Positions 1 to 7,433 of a DNA stretch of 64,000 bases are shown piece after piece. This DNA is from Streptomyces caeruleatus (GTDB lineage: Bacteria; Actinomycetota; Actinomycetes; Streptomycetales; Streptomycetaceae). The notes under the pieces were generated by a model. The model was not told where the DNA came from. It did not search any database and was given only the letters and a program-made list of their open reading frames with translations. The stretch is taken from contig NZ_KQ948930.1 of the NCBI RefSeq assembly GCF_001514235.1, positions 154,497-218,496 of the forward strand. The letters are read 5' to 3'. Every line of letters begins with the position of its first letter. The stretch's first letter is position 1. The position numbers were made by a program, and so were the translations under genes.

Positions 1-783
1 GACATCTCCGCCGCCCCACGCGCGGTCGAACCCGATCCCGACCCGGTCGCGGAGGGACGCCCGAGAAAGGGTCCCGCCGCCTGGGTGGCCATGTACCACT
101 CCGTCTCCGACTGCCGGGACGACCCGTACAACGTCACCGTCACGCCCGACCGCCTGGACCGGCAACTCGGCTGGCTCGCGGCCCGCGGGCTGCGCGGGGT
201 GAGCGTGCGGGAGCTGCTCGCGGCGCGCGCCCGGGGCGCCGAGCGCGGCCTGATCGGGCTCACCTTCGACGACGGGTACACCGACTTCCTCACCCACGCG
301 GTGCCCGTGCTGCACCGCTGGGGCTTCTCGGCCACCGTGTTCGTGCTGCCCGGGCGGCTCGGCGGCGAGAACTCCTGGGAGCCGACCGGCCCGCGCAAAC
401 CCCTCTTCGACGTGGCCGACGTCCACCGTGCCGTGGCCGCGGGCATGGAGATCGCCTCGCACGGCATGACCCACCTCAACCTGACCAGGACCACGGACGA
501 GGTGCTGCACCGCGAGGTCGAGGAGAGCCGGCAGCGGCTCGCCGCCCTCACCGGAGGCGACGTCGACGGCTTCTGCTACCCGTACGGCTGTCTCGACGAG
601 CGCGTCGTCGCCGCCGTGCGCCGGGCCGGGTACCGCTACGCCTGCGCGATCTCCCCCGGCCCGGCCGACTCCGGCGACCTCGCGCTGCCCCGTATCCACC
701 TCGGGCAGGCGGACATCTCGCTGCGGCTGGAGCTCAAGCGCCGCCTGGCCCGGTACTACGGCCGCGCCCTGGAGGCCGTGTGA
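1..783 (+). CDS. Polysaccharide deacetylase (NodB homology, CE4), 5' partial
   Basis: The reading frame is open from the first base, so the gene is cut by the window edge; 260 codons are visible. Metal-dependent deacetylase of the NodB/CE4 family: TFDDGY carries the catalytic and metal Asp pair, SHGMTH is the metal-binding His motif, and FCYPYG is the third NodB motif. An ATG lies at 85, but coding similarity appears to start before it (WVAMYHSV is typical of the domain start), so 85 is probably not the true start. The stop overlaps the next start by four bases (GTGA), so the genes are likely translationally coupled. Context suggests trimming of N-acetyl groups on an exported polysaccharide or wall polymer; the substrate cannot be read from sequence. 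Confidence 0.9.
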   Translation, partial: DISAAPRAVEPDPDPVAEGRPRKGPAAWVAMYHSVSDCRDDPYNVTVTPDRLDRQLGWLAARGLRGVSVRELLAARARGAERGLIGLTFDDGYTDFLTHAVPVLHRWGFSATVFVLPGRLGGENSWEPTGPRKPLFDVADVHRAVAAGMEIASHGMTHLNLTRTTDEVLHREVEESRQRLAALTGGDVDGFCYPYGCLDERVVAAVRRAGYRYACAISPGPADSGDLALPRIHLGQADISLRLELKRRLARYYGRALEAV

Positions 784-1922
784 AGGCCCTGCATGTCATC
801 ACCGGCCTCGGCGTGGGCGGCGCGGAACAGCAGCTGCGGCTGCTGCTCCGGCACCTGCCCGCGCAGTGCGACGTGGTGACGCTGACCAACCCCGGTTCCG
901 TCGCGGCCGGTCTGGCCGCCGACGGCGTCCGCGTCGCCCACCTCGGCATGAGCGGCAACCGTGACGTCGACGCGCTGCCCCGTCTCACCCGGCTGATCCG
1001 CGCCGGCCGCTACGACCTCGTCCACACCCACCTGTACCGGGCCTGTCTGTACGGCCGGGTCGCGGCGCGGCTCGCGGGGGTCGGTGCCGTCGTCGCCACC
1101 GAGCACTCGATCGGCGAGAGCCGGCTGGAGGGCCGGCCGCTGACGTCGGGGGTCCGCGCCCTCTACCTGGCCGGCGAGCGCCTCGGCCGCGCCACGGTCG
1201 CCGTGTCGCCGACGGTGGCGCAGCGGCTGCGGCACTGGGGCGTGCCCGGGCCGCGCATCCGGGTCATCCCGAACGGCATCGACGCGCCCCGGTTCCGCTT
1301 CGACGAGGCGCGCCGCGAGGAGGCCCGGGCGTTCCACGGGCTGCCGCCGGACGCCTACGTCGTCGGCGGCGTGGGGCGACTCACCCCGGGCAAGCGGTTC
1401 GACGTGCTCGTGCGGGCACTGCACCAACTGCCCGGCGACGTACGGCTGCTGCTGGTGGGCGCCGGCCCCGAGGAGGCGGCGCTGCGGCGCACCGCGCAGC
1501 GGCTCGGGGTCGCGGAGCGGATGGTGCTGACGGGCGAGCGCCCGTATCTGCCCCTCCCCGGCGACGGCGCGCCCGGCCTCGCCGCCCTGCTGTCCGCGAT
1601 GGACGTGCTCGCCTCGCCGTCGCCCGAGGAGGCCTTCGGCCTGGCCGTGGTCGAGGCGCTGGCGGCCGGGCTCCCCGTGCTGTACGCGAGTTGCCCCGCC
1701 GTCGACGACATGCCGCCGGACGCGGCCCCCGGAGCCCGGCGCGTCCGGGGCGGGGCCGAGGCGTACGCGCGGGAACTGCTGCGGCTGCGGGCGGTGGGAA
1801 GGGACGAGCGGCCCGTCCCCGACGTCGTACGCCGCTATGACATCGCGCGTACCGCGCGGCAGTTGATGGATCTGTACACGGCCGCTCTGTCCGGCTCGAA
1901 CCTGGAAGTGAGTTCCTCATGA
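780..1922 (+). CDS. Glycosyltransferase family 4 (GT-B fold)
   Basis: Product of 380 aa starting at a GTG that overlaps the upstream stop. The N-terminal half has the GVGGAEQQL acceptor-side glycine motif and the C-terminal half has PNGIDAPRF and GVGRLTPGKRFD. The donor-site EEAFGLAVVE (E-x7-E) motif near residue 285 is characteristic of retaining GT4 enzymes. It should transfer a nucleotide-activated sugar to a growing glycan at the inner face of the membrane. It sits between a deacetylase and a Wzz-like protein, all with four-base overlaps, which indicates one operon for an exported polysaccharide. Donor and acceptor cannot be told from sequence. Confidence 0.92.
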   Translation: MKALHVITGLGVGGAEQQLRLLLRHLPAQCDVVTLTNPGSVAAGLAADGVRVAHLGMSGNRDVDALPRLTRLIRAGRYDLVHTHLYRACLYGRVAARLAGVGAVVATEHSIGESRLEGRPLTSGVRALYLAGERLGRATVAVSPTVAQRLRHWGVPGPRIRVIPNGIDAPRFRFDEARREEARAFHGLPPDAYVVGGVGRLTPGKRFDVLVRALHQLPGDVRLLLVGAGPEEAALRRTAQRLGVAERMVLTGERPYLPLPGDGAPGLAALLSAMDVLASPSPEEAFGLAVVEALAAGLPVLYASCPAVDDMPPDAAPGARRVRGGAEAYARELLRLRAVGRDERPVPDVVRRYDIARTARQLMDLYTAALSGSNLEVSSS

Positions 1923-2593
1923 CAGACAACCCCACTGAGGGTGCCCGGGTGGCCGACCGTACGCGCTCGCGCGTGCTACGGCTGGCCTCATGGTGGTGGC
2001 TGCCGGCCGCCGCGCTGGTCGGTGCCGCGGCAGGCGGCGCCTACGGCCAGCTGAGACCCCCGCAGTACACGGCGACCAGCTCCGTCGTCGCCGTGCCGAA
2101 CGGCACGACCGAGGCCGACTGCACCGACGCGCTCGGCTTCGCGCAGGCGTACGGCCGGGTCGCCACGCAGCTCGCGGTGCTCGGCGACGCCCAGGTGTGG
2201 GCGGGCGTACCGGTCTCGACGCTGCGCGAGAGCGTGGACGTGGCGACCTCGCCGGACGCGCCGATGGTGGCGGTGTCGGCGACGTCGTCGAAGCCCTCGC
2301 AGGCCGTCGACATCGCCAACGCCGTGTCCCGCGCGCTGATCACCGAGGCGGACCACAGCCGTTCGCGCACTGGCATCCGGCTCGAACGCCTCTCCCGTGC
2401 CCTGAAGCCCACCGAGCCGTCGTCCGCGTCCCCGGCGCTGGCCTCGCTGGTGGGCGCGAGCGCCGGCGGGCTGCTGGGCGGCCTCGCGCTGCTGGCGCGG
2501 CCACGGCGTACCCCGGAGGACGACGACGACCAGGGCCACGCCTCGGTCCCCGGCCCGGCAGGCGCCGCCGACGCCCGCGGGACGCTTGGGTGA
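1919..2593 (+). CDS. Wzz-like chain-length / polysaccharide co-polymerase membrane protein
   Basis: Product of 224 aa with one transmembrane segment near residues 24-44 (tryptophan-rich WWWLPAAALVG), an extracytoplasmic region of about 130 aa with the PPQYTATSSV pattern typical of Wzz N-termini, and a second membrane segment near residues 170-195. No tyrosine-kinase domain follows, so it resembles the membrane half of a PCP2 system without the BY-kinase. It probably controls chain length or export of the glycan made by the neighbouring transferase. The start ATG overlaps the upstream stop (ATGA) and its own stop overlaps the next start (GTGA). Confidence 0.82.
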   Translation: MTDNPTEGARVADRTRSRVLRLASWWWLPAAALVGAAAGGAYGQLRPPQYTATSSVVAVPNGTTEADCTDALGFAQAYGRVATQLAVLGDAQVWAGVPVSTLRESVDVATSPDAPMVAVSATSSKPSQAVDIANAVSRALITEADHSRSRTGIRLERLSRALKPTEPSSASPALASLVGASAGGLLGGLALLARPRRTPEDDDDQGHASVPGPAGAADARGTLG

Positions 2594-3729
2594 GCGGGTA
2601 CGGGCGCGCGCTGACGGTGGAGGTGTGCACCGACGAGCGCGCCTTCGCGGCGCTGGCCGGCGACTGGGAACGCCTGCACGGCGCGTGCCCGTCCGCGACG
2701 GCGTTCCAGAGCCATGCCTGGCTGCACTCGTGGTGGCAGTCGTACGGCAGGCCGGGCCGGCTGCGGCTCGTGCTGGTGCGCAAGGGCGGTGCGCTGGTGG
2801 CGGCCGCGCCGCTGATGCGGGTGCGTCGGCCGCTGCCGGCACTGGTGCCGATGGGCGGCGCCATCACCGACCTCTGCGATGTGCTCATCGACGACGAGGT
2901 GGCCGCGCCGGCCGCCGGGGCGCTCGCGGGCGCGCTGGCCGAGCTGGCGCGCACCGCCCTGGTCGACTTCCGTGAGGTGCGGCCGGGCGGCGCGATGGAA
3001 CGCGTCTACCTGTGCTGGCGCGGGCCGCGGCACCGGCTGCCCGACTCGGTGTGCCTGGAGCTGCCCGCCGTCCCCATGGACGAGCTGGTCGGGCGGCTGT
3101 CGTCGCGGCACGCCCAGCGGGTCCGCAACAAGGTGAACCGGCTCGCGCGGCTCGGCATCGAGTGGCGCCTCGTGGGCGGCGACGAGACCGACGCCGCGCT
3201 GCGTCGGCTGCTCGCGCTGCACCGGCTGCAGTGGCAGGGCCGGCGGATGTCGTCGGAGCACGCGCGGCCGCGGTTCCTGGAACACCTGGTCCGCTCGGCG
3301 GCGCCGATGACCCGGTCGGGGCAGGCCGCGGTGATGGAGTTCCTGCTCGACGGGACGGTGGTGGCGGTCAATCTCAATCTGCTGTCGGGACGTCCTGGAG
3401 GGCTGGCGGGCACCTATCTCTACGGCTTTCACCCTCAGCTGCGGGAGCGGAAGGTGGACGTGGCGGCGATGCTGCTGCACGCGTCCACCGAGCACCTCAC
3501 GTCCGTCGACGGGCACCGGGTGCTGAGCCTGCTGCGCGGTGACGAGCCGTACAAGTACCGCTGGCACCCCAAGAGGGTCGTCAACCAGCGCCTGCTGCTG
3601 GCCCGGCGCCGCACCGCACCACTGCTGGCGGCCGCCGTCGCGGAGGCGGGGGCGCGGCAGCGGGCCAAGCGGGTGCTGCGCCGGGAGGCGGAGCAAGCGC
3701 CACAGGCGGAACAGGTGGATCAGCAGTAA
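2590..3729 (+). CDS. GNAT-fold acyltransferase, CelD/BcsL type (Acetyltransf_6)
   Basis: Product of 379 aa from the GTG at 2590, which overlaps the previous stop; the frame extends upstream only by chance. The N-terminal FQSHAWLHSWW pattern and the central NKVNRLARLG and RRMSSEHARPRFLE stretches match the CelD/BcsL acetyltransferase family, which has a double GNAT fold like FemAB. Members commonly sit in exopolysaccharide clusters and are thought to acylate the polymer or its precursor. It is the last gene of the four-gene operon. The exact acyl donor and acceptor are unknown. Confidence 0.85.
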   Translation: MSGYGRALTVEVCTDERAFAALAGDWERLHGACPSATAFQSHAWLHSWWQSYGRPGRLRLVLVRKGGALVAAAPLMRVRRPLPALVPMGGAITDLCDVLIDDEVAAPAAGALAGALAELARTALVDFREVRPGGAMERVYLCWRGPRHRLPDSVCLELPAVPMDELVGRLSSRHAQRVRNKVNRLARLGIEWRLVGGDETDAALRRLLALHRLQWQGRRMSSEHARPRFLEHLVRSAAPMTRSGQAAVMEFLLDGTVVAVNLNLLSGRPGGLAGTYLYGFHPQLRERKVDVAAMLLHASTEHLTSVDGHRVLSLLRGDEPYKYRWHPKRVVNQRLLLARRRTAPLLAAAVAEAGARQRAKRVLRREAEQAPQAEQVDQQ

Positions 3730-3760
3730 CTCCCGTCCCCCCTCAGTCGCCCCCCAGTCG

Positions 3761-3816
3761 GCCCCTTCACTCGGGCCACTTCACTCGGGCCCTTCACTCA
3801 GGCCACTTCACACAGG
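3761..3816. repeat. Imperfect tandem repeat, about 14 bp x 4, between convergent genes
   Basis: Four tandem variants of CCACTTCACTCGGG lie just past the acyltransferase stop and run into the last codons of the convergent hydrolase gene, so the hydrolase C-terminus is encoded inside the repeat. No good terminator stem was seen here. Confidence 0.6.
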
Positions 3817-5026
3817 CACGGAGTTTCCCTCCGGCCTGGTGCTTCAGCCATTTCGCGAGCTCCAGCGGGGTGCACCGCGGCAGCCGCGAGGGCATGGGCG
3901 TCGGCGTGGATGTCGCCGTAGATGCCGGTCTCGGTGGCTGGGTCTGGGTCATGGGCCGGTTCGGGGCCGGGACCGGCGGCCCCGGTTTCGGCCGGGGGGT
4001 GAGCGGGGTGGAGAGCAGGGCGCGGTACAGGGCGGAGGCGCGGGGGTTGTCCGAGCACAGCCACACGCCGTGCGGGCAGTAGTCGGTGATGGTGTTGTAC
4101 AGCGGCTTGTGCTCGTCCATCCAGGCGAGCATGCGCAGCATGTACGTGATGTTGTCGCCGTTGTGGAACAGGCCCCATTCCGGGTACGAGATGGGCTTGC
4201 CGTGCTCGCGTGCGAAGTCGACGTGGTGCTGGAGGCCGTAGGGCTCAAAGACCTGTTCGTCGAAGCCCGTCCCGCGCGGCTGGTCGTAGGCGTCCATGCC
4301 GATGATGTCGACGACGTCGTCTCCGGGGTAGCACTCGGGCCAGGGGATCGCGTCCATGCCGCGGTTCGGGGCGAAGTCGAACCTGAACCGCTGGCCGTCG
4401 ACCGAGCGCATGACGCCGACGATGCGCTGCCAGTACCGCTTCCAGCTGTCCGGGTCGGGGGCGCAGCGGTGGGTGTAGCTGACGCCGTTCATCTCCCAAC
4501 CGAGCACGATGACCGTGTCCGGCACGCCCAGGCCGACCAGGCGTTGGGCCAGCACCCTGAAGTGCTCGTCGAACGCGCCGTCCGCGCCGCGCCGCAGCAG
4601 CTCGCGCACCTCGGCGTCGGGCAGGTTCTCCTCGTTGCGCTCCATCATCGGCACGTTGAGCACGAGCATCCGCTCGGCCCTGGCCCGCCGCCAGCCGGCC
4701 CAGCTGTCGAGGAACCCGGGCGCCCCCTCGATGTTGCGCCACACGTCCCCCGGCAGATAGGTGTGCCCCACCCGCGGCTCCTGACCGTCCAGCCAGCGAC
4801 CGAGCTCCTTCATACGCCACACACCGGCGGGCCCGTAGTGCAGGTACGCCCCGAACGCCGGGCCGTGCGCGACGACTCCCGACGGGGAGTGGGCGCCGCC
4901 CGGGGGCGTCGGGGAGTCGGAGGGCGCCGCAAGGGCCGGCCCCGGCCCCAGGGCGGCGGCCCCGACCAGGCCGGAAACGAGGAACGCCAGCCCACGGCGA
5001 ACGGACCGACGACAGGCAGGGGCCAT
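3794..5026 (-). CDS. Secreted glycoside hydrolase, GH26-like
   Basis: Product of 410 aa. The start at 5026 is chosen because AAGGAGG lies six bases upstream; an in-frame start at 5095 lacks this. The N-terminus RRSVRR followed by a hydrophobic stretch and ALAAP resembles a Tat-type signal peptide. The catalytic domain carries GWEMNG (acid/base Glu of GH26) and YPEWG (candidate nucleophile Glu), plus IIGMDAYD, consistent with clan GH-A TIM-barrel mannanase-like enzymes. A Pro/Thr-rich linker from about residue 335 leads to a short Cys-containing tail. It converges on the polysaccharide operon and may trim or release that polymer; that role is inference. Confidence 0.82.
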   Translation of the reverse strand: MAPACRRSVRRGLAFLVSGLVGAAALGPGPALAAPSDSPTPPGGAHSPSGVVAHGPAFGAYLHYGPAGVWRMKELGRWLDGQEPRVGHTYLPGDVWRNIEGAPGFLDSWAGWRRARAERMLVLNVPMMERNEENLPDAEVRELLRRGADGAFDEHFRVLAQRLVGLGVPDTVIVLGWEMNGVSYTHRCAPDPDSWKRYWQRIVGVMRSVDGQRFRFDFAPNRGMDAIPWPECYPGDDVVDIIGMDAYDQPRGTGFDEQVFEPYGLQHHVDFAREHGKPISYPEWGLFHNGDNITYMLRMLAWMDEHKPLYNTITDYCPHGVWLCSDNPRASALYRALLSTPLTPRPKPGPPVPAPNRPMTQTQPPRPASTATSTPTPMPSRLPRCTPLELAKWLKHQAGGKLRACVKWPE

Positions 5027-5160
5027 GCATCCTCCTTGGTACGGCTGCGGCTTCGAAGCTCCTTCCGTCACTGATACATAGTCATATACGCCCACATTTC
5101 ACCAACGAAGCGCACCCGAATGGTCCGGCCCCGCTCGCTTCCCTGCCCCCACCCCCTGCC

Positions 5161-5650
5161 TCAGCTGCCGTACAACGCCTCGATCTCCCGCGCGTACACC
5201 CCCGTCACCGCCTGCCGCTTCACCTTCATCGACGGCGTCAGCAGCCCGTTGTCCTCGGTGAACTCGCCGTCCACCAGGGCGAAGGCGCGGATGGACTCGG
5301 CGCGGGAGACGGCCTCGTTGGCGTGGTCGACCGCCTTCTGGACGTCGGCCCGGAGGCGGGGGTCATCGAGGAGCTTGGAGAGCGGGGTGTCGGCGGGCAT
5401 CTTGCGTACGGCCAGCCAGTGGGCCACGGCCTCCGGTCGAGGGTGATCAGGGCGGCGACGAAGGGGCGGTTGTCGCCGACGAAGAGGCACTGGCCTATCG
5501 GGGGGGGCGGCTGCGGAGGCGGTCCTCCAGGACGGACGGGGAGACGTTCTTGCCGCCGGAGGTGACGAGGATGTCCTTCTTGCGGCCGGTGATGGTGAGG
5601 TAGCCGTCCTCGTCGAGGGAGCCGAGGTCGCCGGTGGCGAACCACGCAAA
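5161..5650 (-). pseudogene. Remnant of long-chain acyl-CoA synthetase (FadD-like), C-terminal fragment with two frameshifts
   Basis: Three frames together encode the C-terminal part of an AMP-forming long-chain acyl-CoA ligase. FATGDLGS and GRKKDILVTSGGKN lie in one frame near 5545-5645, GQCLFVGDNRPFVAALITLD in the next near 5435-5500, and AHWLAVRKMP through the C-terminus ending EIEALYGS in the third (5161-5430). The first shift falls in a G-run near 5495; the second fits loss of one C after ITLD near 5435. Everything upstream of the FATGDLG motif, meaning most of the adenylation domain, is absent and replaced by the leader of the divergent chorismate mutase gene. Truncation plus two shifts argues for true decay rather than sequencing error. 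Confidence 0.85.
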
Positions 5651-5726
5651 GTGCGGGCAAGGCGCGCCGGAAGGCGCGGCCGTCTCTGTACGTTGCTGTA
5701 CGACCACCCCTCACGGAAGGAACCCC

Positions 5727-6362
5727 GTGCACTCCCGATGCCTCCGGTCCGCCCTGGTCGCCGTCTGCGCCGCCGCGGCCCTGTCCCTCGCCGGCACCGC
5801 ACCCGCCGCCGCACACCCCGCGACTCCCCCGGTGGCCCACGCCCCGGCCCACGCCCGGGCGGCCTCCGTCTCCCCCGGACTCACCCCGCTGACCGACCTG
5901 TTCGCCGAGCGGCTGCTGATCGCCGACAAGGTCGCCGCCGCCAAGTACGGCACCGACAAGCCCATCGACGACCCGGTGCGCGAGCAGCAGATCCTGGACG
6001 ACGTTGCCGCGCGGGCGACCGGACTCGGCCTGGACCCGGATGCCGTGCAGGCCGTCTTCCGGGACCAGATCGAGGCCAACAAGCTGGTGCAGCGGGGGCT
6101 TTACGCACGTTGGGACGCGCATCCCGCCGAGCGGCCCGCCGAGCGCCCCGACCTGGTCAAGGAGGTGCGCCCGGTGCTCGACCGCATCACCACCGAGTTG
6201 CTGGACACCCTGAAGGAGACGCAGCGGCTGCGGACGTCGCCGTCGTGCGGGCCGCTGCTCTACGTCGCCGCCGCCTGGTCGGCGTACGGCCACGAGTTGG
6301 ACGTCCTGCACCTGAAGGGGCTTCAGCGGGCCGTGCCCTCGGTGTGCTCGACGGCTACGTAA
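5727..6362 (+). CDS. Secreted chorismate mutase (AroQ-gamma type)
   Basis: Product of 211 aa from the GTG at 5727, preceded by GGAAGGAA; an in-frame ATG at 5634 lies in the pseudogene remnant. A signal peptide (ALVAVCAAAALSLAG, then AAAHPA) is followed by an all-helical domain. In it, LTDLFAERLLIADKVAAAKY and DPVREQQILDDVAARA give the Arg and Lys residues expected of AroQ chorismate mutases. Two Cys in the C-terminal part (SCG and VCST) may form the disulfide known in exported gamma-class enzymes. It would convert chorismate to prephenate outside the cytoplasm; the purpose of the exported class is not settled. Confidence 0.88.
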   Translation: MHSRCLRSALVAVCAAAALSLAGTAPAAAHPATPPVAHAPAHARAASVSPGLTPLTDLFAERLLIADKVAAAKYGTDKPIDDPVREQQILDDVAARATGLGLDPDAVQAVFRDQIEANKLVQRGLYARWDAHPAERPAERPDLVKEVRPVLDRITTELLDTLKETQRLRTSPSCGPLLYVAAAWSAYGHELDVLHLKGLQRAVPSVCSTAT

Positions 6363-6393
6363 GGGAAAAGGGAAAGGGGCGGGGCGGCCGGGG

Positions 6394-7332
6394 TCAGGCC
6401 CCGCAGAAGCGCGCGGTCCGCACGTATCCGCCGAGGTTCTCGTCGTCGGTGCCGAGGAGGGCGCGGGGCGATCCCGGCAGGCATTCCACCGCCTCGACCT
6501 TGTGCTGGGGGAACGTGCCCAGCACGACAGGGGTCCGGTTGAGCCGGACCCGAACCCCGCCGGCTGCCGACAAGGTCACCCGGCCGGCGTCGCTGACCGC
6601 CGAGTCGAACGGGCCGTCGTCGCCGGCGTCCGCCGCCGAGCTGAAGAGGATCCGACCGGAGGCGGTCACCGAGATGTCGGAGATGTGCCGCGTGGTGTCG
6701 TCGGTCGGATACGTCGCCCGGTAGGTCCGGCGGGTCACACTCCCGAACTGCGGCTGGCCCCACGAGGCGAAGGTGAGGGGCGCCGCGTAGAGCGTGGCGG
6801 GGCGGTCCGCGCCCGCTCCGCGGTCCGCCCACAGGGCGGCGAGGTGCCCGCCGCGCGCCACGAGAGCGAAGCTCTCGAAGTCGGCGCCCTCGCCGATGGC
6901 CGGCAGCGGCGAGTAGTCGACGACCGTCGCCGTGGAGCCGGTGACCTTCAGCCGGTAGACGATGCCGCGGGAGGCGAGCGCCAGGTACTCTCCGGGCATC
7001 TCGGGGATGGCTTCGACGGCCTCCAGGTCAACGGGTTCCGCACCGTCCCAGGTGATCGGGGAGACGTCGTCGGAGCCCGCCCGGTGGGTGATCCGGGACA
7101 GGCGCCGCTGCCCGGTCTGCTTGTTGTCGTGCACGGCCAGTGCCCGCACCCCGGCTCCGTCCGCGGTGCGGCCTTCGAACGCGATGCCGCTGACCCCACC
7201 GCGGGCGTCGTCGCCCACCTTCTGCCAGTCGTCGGCCGCCCCGGCCGGGGTGATGCCGGGGATCGTCAGCAGCGCGGCAGCCGCCGCGAGCCAGGCCACG
7301 CGTCGCAGTATCGGAAGTTCCACAGGGGGCAC
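6394..7332 (-). CDS. Secreted protein of unknown function, beta-propeller-like
   Basis: Product of 312 aa starting at GTG 7332, with a weak GAGAAAG upstream; a second GTG at 7323 is possible. The N-terminal RRVAWLAAAAALLTIPG and AGAADD form a signal peptide. The mature part is rich in short beta-strand patterns with DLEAVEAIPEMPGEYLALAS and further blade-like repeats, suggesting a propeller similar to esterase-like or SdiA-regulated families. No catalytic motif is recognised. It converges on the chorismate mutase gene with 31 bases between the stops. The family assignment is tentative. Confidence 0.7.
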   Translation of the reverse strand: MPPVELPILRRVAWLAAAAALLTIPGITPAGAADDWQKVGDDARGGVSGIAFEGRTADGAGVRALAVHDNKQTGQRRLSRITHRAGSDDVSPITWDGAEPVDLEAVEAIPEMPGEYLALASRGIVYRLKVTGSTATVVDYSPLPAIGEGADFESFALVARGGHLAALWADRGAGADRPATLYAAPLTFASWGQPQFGSVTRRTYRATYPTDDTTRHISDISVTASGRILFSSAADAGDDGPFDSAVSDAGRVTLSAAGGVRVRLNRTPVVLGTFPQHKVEAVECLPGSPRALLGTDDENLGGYVRTARFCGA

Positions 7333-7433
7333 TCGCTTTCTCTCGCCGGCGGACGCCAGATCACCCGCCGGGCGCCAGGGGACTGATCATAATCAGGCCA
7401 TGATCAGCGCGGCCCGGGGCACCGGCCGGCCGC

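Noticed and set aside
2041..3696. Long open frames on the minus strand and in other frames across the polysaccharide operon
   Set aside because: They are Arg/Pro/Ala-rich shadows of GC-rich coding DNA with no family motif and no ribosome site.
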